Source of the DNA: Spongospora subterranea
Lineage: Eukaryota; Endomyxa; Phytomyxea; Plasmodiophorida; Plasmodiophoridae
Length of the DNA stretch: 11,795 bases
Assembly (NCBI GenBank): GCA_900404475.1
Contig: OUQQ01000619.1
Location: 1 to 11,795, forward strand
Direction of reading: 5' to 3'
Shown in pieces: positions 7,677-11,795 of the stretch; position 1 is the stretch's first letter, and each line of letters begins with the position of its first letter. The notes under the pieces were generated by a model. The model was not told where the DNA came from and did no database searches. It saw only the letters and a program-made list of their open reading frames with translations. A program made the translations under genes and the position numbers.

Positions 7677-10103
7677 TCATGAGATCACGACGGTGCAACC
7701 GTTTGGAATCTCCTGGAATCCGTTCCAGAATCCTGACAGAATTTTCCTCTCAGAAAGTGCAACGGACCCATCCAGTTTGTCAGTTTTTTGGCGCCCTGAG
7801 CAGATTCTCGATGCAGCATGATCGTGTTTCGGCTGTATTTTGCCCAAGGTGAACGGGCTGACAATAAAACAGGGACGTGGGATCTTGTCTACATAGGCCA
7901 GACATGGTCTTGAACGAAAATATGGGGGGGGGGAGCAGGGAGGATTCTGGGGAATGATTCGCCCAGGCTGTTCTGAGATTCGTTGTAGCTCACCTGTGCG
8001 AGAGTCCTACGATGAGAAATCGACACGTCTGAAATGATGAAAACGTAAAGTTGCCAACGCCATGAACTGTAAAAAGTCGATGGGAAGTCGCTGTATGTGG
8101 CTATGTCATGGGTGTCATGAGAATCATTTTGATTTTTTTCAGAGTCGTCATCTAGTATCGACTGATGCACTAAACCAAGCGTCGCCAATCTGAATGATGG
8201 TAAAATCAAGACAGACTCTGGCGAAGCGGATGGTTTGTGGATGGCGCTGGCGTTGTCAGGACGCCACTGCAAGTGATCGTATAGAATGCACATGGAGAAG
8301 CTGCGAAGAAGAGGTTTCGAAAAGGGGAGAAGACGACCGAATACGGGGAGTTCATTGACAGCAGAGCTGATACACTGGACCGGTTTCACCAAGAGCAATA
8401 AAGGGTCAGATTTCAAACAAGACACACAGAGTAGAAGGCAAATTAGAAAATGAAATGGACCATGGCAGTCGATTGACGGAGACGTTGAAAAAACGAGCAG
8501 GAGTGATTTGATTTGGCCAAACAAGTCGAAAGATTGCCGTTTTCCAGTCGTCAGAAATTCACTGCACAGAAATCATTGCTCTATGACAGGAAGTGTTGCT
8601 CTTTCTCCATATTGTACTTGATTGCGACATGTTGAGTGCGGTTCACAACAATCAGGATTGTGTGTTTAACAGCTGTGTCATCGTTGAACAGAGGCGTCAC
8701 AATTCTGCAACTAATCTGGCCCATTCGGAAGCCGTTGCGGAGAAGAAAGCCTAGCGATGGAAAAGTTAAGTAAAACGACACAACACTAGACTTACATGGT
8801 GCTGACGAAAGAGAGATGACGCTAAAACAAATGGATTATGTCCAGATGGAATTAACTCAGCCGCTGCTACAAAATCATGTTCTTCCCCTGATTGAGGTCA
8901 GGTTGACCACGATCACCAAAAGTAGGATTCATCCAATACTGCTGCCTGGTGCGATAGTCAGGCTTGTAGCGCTCTATGGTGCACGATGTATTCTAATGAC
9001 AGAGCGGGCCGGGAACGAACATGCGAATTCATGCCAGACAAACGCAATGAATATCCAAGGATTCTGCGAGCGCACCAGATAAGACCACTGCATTTTTGTC
9101 CATCGCATTGAGACAGCAGGTCGGATGGAGATACTGGTGGGGATAATGGTCAATTGTGATTTGATAAGAAGACAGAAGACGAGTCTGTAGATGAGGCTGA
9201 ACAGAGTAAAGATAAACCGAATCCCGCCGAATAAGTGTGACATATTGAATAAACACCATGATTTGAACATTGCAGAAAACCACAAGTTGCGTTTTGATGT
9301 GTAGGGCAGATTCAATGATTTGCATGTGTATTAATGGTGATGTGGGAATCCAATTAGATGGGGAATTAGGGGAATCGGCAGCCATGACGATTGGGAAGGG
9401 TATTCGTGACAATTGCAATCTGGGAAACGATGAAGAAGACCAGCTCAAAGAATGACATTGCTATAACCGAAATGTTTGAAAAGGGGACGTCGTTGACAAA
9501 TGCGATAACACTGGAAAGAAAAGGGAGGAGAAAGATTCCTTTGAGGAGTGTGAGCGTTATCGCGAGACGACTCCCCCGCATGTATATTTCGATTGGGGCA
9601 AATATTGAACAAATTCCGTTGATGAGCAGCGCCAGCCACTGCTTCATCCCCACAGTGCACGCGGGGTCGGAATACGGCGAAGGAGCCGCAAACTCAATTC
9701 GGGAATCGCTGCCTCGACGAAGCTCTTGAACCTGATGCTGAATAAAGCCCATAAATGGGAACGAGAGGGTGACGACGAAGACGATGATGTGCATGGTGAT
9801 CATCTTGATGAGAAGGCGTCGGATTGGATTGAATCTTGGCTGGTCGATTGCTGATTGACCACGCTCGGGAAGGCGTCGGAATGGATAACTATGTCTTGGC
9901 TGGTTGAGTGCTGATTGACCACGCTCGGGATCCGTTGAGCGAACGCTACTACTGTTAGGCTCGTCGAGATGCTGCTGCTGCGATGAAGAAGCGGCGGCAA
10001 TCGATTGAAGCGGCAACTCGCCCTGATTCTGGTGGGACCTGCCAGCATGGACCGCGGATATCATGATGACGACGGCCACGATGATCAACCATTTCATGGA
10101 CAT
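7677..10103 (-). CDS. Predicted signal-peptide, four-TM membrane protein of unknown family, seven-exon model, 654 aa
   Basis: Exons (minus) are 10103-9411, 9196-9044, 8992-8871, 8821-8796, 8750-8618, 8561-7994 and 7946-7677. They sum to 1965 nt with consistent phases. Introns are 214, 51, 49, 45, 56 and 47 nt; the best donors are GTAAGT (8795) and GTGAGC (7993). Exon 1 is firm: a signal peptide (residues 1-20, MSMKWLIIVAVVIMISAVHA), a Gln/Ser-rich linker, two tandem PERGQSA..QPR repeats at 59-97, then hydrophobic helices at about 101-121, 156-175, 180-203 and 211-231. Residues 145-151 (SDPACTV) lie between the first two helices. Exon 6 is a 189-codon open stretch with a further hydrophobic segment at about 411-423 and an Asp/Asn/His-rich part. 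The C terminus ends GFWNGFQEIPNGCTVVIS. The middle exons rest on splice phase only and could be wrong in detail. An in-frame 51-nt GTGTCT..CCAG interval inside exon 6 might be another intron. I recognise no family; a secretory-pathway or surface protein is inferred from the signal and membrane segments. Confidence 0.62.
7924..7933. repeat. G10/C10 homopolymer in the last exon of the membrane-protein gene
   Basis: Ten consecutive G on the plus strand, read as Ser-Pro-Pro-Pro just after the last acceptor. A one-base slip or sequencing error would shift the final 80 or so residues. Confidence 0.95.
9197..9410 (-). other. Intron 1 of the 654-residue protein gene, inside an AG-free zone
   Basis: Reading the minus strand, no AG dinucleotide occurs between the TTTCCCAG at about 9421 and the acceptor CTGTTCAG that ends at 9197. 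On the plus strand no CT occurs from 9199 to 9419. About a dozen would be expected by chance. The first AG is taken as the splice site, and phase 0 on both sides agrees with donor GTCACG at 9410. Alternative phase-0 donors lie a few codons upstream. CTAAT motifs near the 5' end could be distant branch points. Confidence 0.6.
9813..9929 (-). repeat. In-frame tandem repeat, units of 57 and 60 bp
   Basis: Unit 1 is 9813-9869 and unit 2 is 9870-9929. Both start AAGGCGTCGG and end TGCTGATTGACCACGCTCGG, with a divergent middle. Both lengths are multiples of three, and the units encode the two PERGQSA..QPR..RRL repeats of the membrane protein just before its first helix. Confidence 0.9.
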
Positions 10104-10570
10104 TATTGCGACCACCTGATGCGAACAGTTTGGAGTGTTTCGGGAAGTGAACCAGTGGAGGCGAGGTCGACCTCCAACACTGCTCAGTGCCGCTGAAGTC
10201 CGCGGTCGTGCAGTGTAGCTCCGCAGTCCAACTCGTCCATACCGAAATGGTACGGTACACCAGGCACAGTGGTCGCGCACTCCGCTATGGACTGCGCGGG
10301 TCAGGCGTCGAATGCTGTATAGGTTACGGTATTGTGCTACCTAGTCATAAATTTGGTCCTATGACGCAGTTAATAAATCACATGACGCAGTATTTTAAAA
10401 CCTACCCCGTGGGACGCTATGAAGCTGAGGTCTGCAGCCCTGCTAAAACGAGGGCCATTTTGCTGCTTGAGGACTCGTCAAGATTGGCCCTGTCAAAGTC
10501 AAGAATTTATTCTGAGGAGCTATTGTTGAGGGCTTCAGTGCTACTACCAAATCGGAAGTCCTAGACCGAC

Positions 10571-10613
10571 TCGTTTTGAGTCTTCGGCAATGAATATCCG
10601 AGCCAGAGACTAC
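10571..10613. repeat. Imperfect direct repeat, copy 1
   Basis: This matches 10697-10740 at most positions; the pair begins TCGTTTTGAGTC and TCGTCTTTGAGTC and ends CAGAGACTAC and CAGAAACTAC. The copies are in the same orientation, with starts about 126 bp apart, and lie outside any gene. Confidence 0.75.
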
Positions 10614-10696
10614 AAAACTAACATTGACCGATTCAATACGACATGGATGAGGTTCCTGAAAACATGGTTGGGACCCTGACAGTTTATATAGGAGAT

Positions 10697-10740
10697 TCGT
10701 CTTTGAGTCGTCGACAACGAATATCAGAGGCAGAAACTAC
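10697..10740. repeat. Imperfect direct repeat, copy 2
   Basis: Partner of 10571-10613. Part of this copy, GACAACGAATAT (about 10713-10724), recurs as an exact 12-bp inverted match, ATATTCGTTGTC, near 10819-10830. The inverted pair is about 118 bp from end to end, so a small nested non-autonomous element or a transposon end is possible. Confidence 0.7.
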
Positions 10741-10910
10741 TGATCTTCCTCTCTTTGGCTCAGGGATTCATTGTCCTTCGTGAGGTCATAATTGTTTTTT
10801 CAATAAAAATGTATTCCAATATTCGTTGTCAAGCGATGTTGATTCCGAAAACATCTCTAGTTCTTTATCGCCGTATCCACATGAGCAGAAAAACGGCCCC
10901 TCATCGCGAT

Positions 10911-11795
10911 TCAGCTTAGTACATGCAGGCATTGCCACTTTAAGGAAGCCTCTGGGCAAATTCTGAAAGTTAAATCGGCATTTTTCTTCAAAAACTGTTT
11001 CAAAAGGGCAAATTCTTGCTCGATCGGGTTTAGTTGTGGAAAATATGGTGGAAGAAACATCAAAATTGCACCAGGTCTGTGAATCACCTGCTCAAGTTCT
11101 TGATAAAGATGAATCTTGGCATTATCCAAAATTACAATGCTTCGGGGCATCGGCCATGGTTGCAGATGGGGACAAATTTGTTTAATGAAAACGTCATGGA
11201 AATTTTGTCGTGTAAATGTGCCATTTGTGCATTGCCAAGCAAAGAAACCTGACGTGTCAAATGCAGCTAGGGCTGACACTCTACAGCCTCGTTAAAAATG
11301 CTGCTGGACAATTGCAGGTTGATCAATTCTGGACCAACCATGGCGTCGCAGACAGTCCCGCCCATACCTTTGCTCGTCTCGTCAGTGAAGATCAGCTGTT
11401 CTGGGTAAGAATACACAGGAGCAACTTTGTTGTAGAATTCCAGGATCTGGTCGGGAATGCTCTCTCTGGCTCGCTTTTCTAATATCTTCCGCGACAATAT
11501 TTGGTCGTGCCTGAGCGCCCTGCAAATTGTTGGGCAGCGAAATGCTGTCAAGGTCAGGAAACCCGTTCGACAGTTGCTCTTGCAGCTCTTGCATGTAACC
11601 GCAGGGGTTTGCTTGAACATACTTTTCAACAAAGTCATAGACTTCTTGCGGGCATCGAGCAAAGCGTTGACGAGGGACGTCGGTCACAACTTGCCCTTTC
11701 CTTTCAAATAACGCATTCCAACGCTTCAAAGTACGCTTGGAAACACCTATGATAACGGGCACATCCTCAATAGGTGATACATAAATGAAGTGTAG
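10911..11795 (-). pseudogene. Decayed Tc1/mariner/IS630-superfamily transposase (DD34E), truncated by the window edge
   Basis: Three overlapping minus-strand frames read in order as one transposase. Near the edge is a helix-turn-helix (IIGVSKRTLKRWNALFERKG, about 11697-11768), then a linker, then the DDE_3 catalytic core. First Asp: LIFTDETSK at about 11375-11395; second Asp: IVILDNAKIH at about 11110-11140; Glu: FPQLNPIEQEF at about 11011-11040. Thirty-four residues lie between the second Asp and the Glu. The frame is broken at 11529-11535 (between the SISLP and TICRALR readings) and at about 11362-11369 (just after TDETSK), and an in-frame TAA lies at 11292-11294. No intron explains both shifts, so the copy is inactive as read. 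It would have moved by cut-and-paste at TA sites. Its 5' end and right terminal repeat lie outside the window; the stop at 10911-10913 ends the last frame. Confidence 0.85.

Larger units (their letters stand above)
10104..10910. other. Intergenic stretch between the membrane-protein gene and the transposase relic
   Basis: This is the presumed promoter side of the minus-strand membrane-protein gene. A 125-codon plus-strand frame (10187-10564) has no motif or hydrophobic pattern and I do not call it. A 9-bp inverted pair (CGCAGTCCA near 10223 and TGGACTGCG near 10287) is the only fold-back near the gene. The right half holds the direct repeat listed separately and may include the 3' flank of the transposon. 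Confidence 0.45.

Noticed and set aside
8581..8781. 66-codon minus-strand frame as a separate small gene ending at TAG 8583
   Set aside because: Its left part is better explained as exon 5 plus intron 5: a GTACAA donor at 8617 joins in phase to the long exon 6 frame.
8816..9082. 88-codon plus-strand frame
   Set aside because: It lies opposite the inferred exons 2-4 of the membrane-protein gene and has no recognisable features. The minus-strand splice model is preferred, though not proven.
10187..10564. 125-codon plus-strand frame
   Set aside because: No motif, signal peptide, membrane segment or splice continuation; it lies in the presumed promoter region of the minus-strand gene.
1..11795. 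CRISPR arrays, bacterial operons, rRNA genes, toxin-antitoxin pairs
   Set aside because: No regular spaced repeats, no rRNA-like blocks, and the gene structure is intron-bearing eukaryotic.

Overview
The window is eukaryotic. Two genes can only be read by removing GT..AG introns. One encodes a nucleotide-sugar/SLC35F-type transporter, a family confined to eukaryotes. No Shine-Dalgarno sites, operons or bacterial gene packing are visible. Most inferred introns are short (45-56 nt), with a few of 140-234 nt, and base composition is moderate. This suits a small-genome protist or early-diverging fungus or other opisthokont, but I cannot name the species.

Layout. (1) Bases 1-285 hold the last 94 codons of a plus-strand gene with a Cys/His zinc-binding module of RING/IBR type. 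(2) Bases 286-2159 hold no intact gene; minus-strand stretches at about 1160-1755 may be remnants of a leucine-rich-repeat gene. (3) Bases 2160-3790 hold several minus-strand open segments whose exon structure I could not resolve. They include a module present twice and a helical C-terminal segment. (4) Bases 4292-6011 hold a complete five-exon plus-strand gene for a roughly 10-TM SLC35F/EamA transporter, the best-supported gene here. (5) Bases 6012-7676 have no gene I can defend. (6) Bases 7677-10103 (minus) hold a seven-exon gene model for a 654-residue membrane protein with a signal peptide, a tandem repeat and four clustered membrane segments; I recognise no family. (7) Bases 10104-10910 are intergenic and hold an imperfect 43-44 bp direct repeat. 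(8) Bases 10911-11795 (minus) hold a decayed Tc1/mariner/IS630-superfamily transposase (DD34E) that runs off the right edge.

The genes do not form an obvious pathway. The transporter and the 654-residue protein both belong to the secretory or endomembrane system, but they lie in opposite orientations 1.7 kb apart and nothing links them functionally. The transposase relic and the possible LRR debris suggest a repeat-bearing, slowly decaying neighbourhood. The most novel content is the 654-residue membrane protein and the duplicated module near 3.2-3.5 kb.
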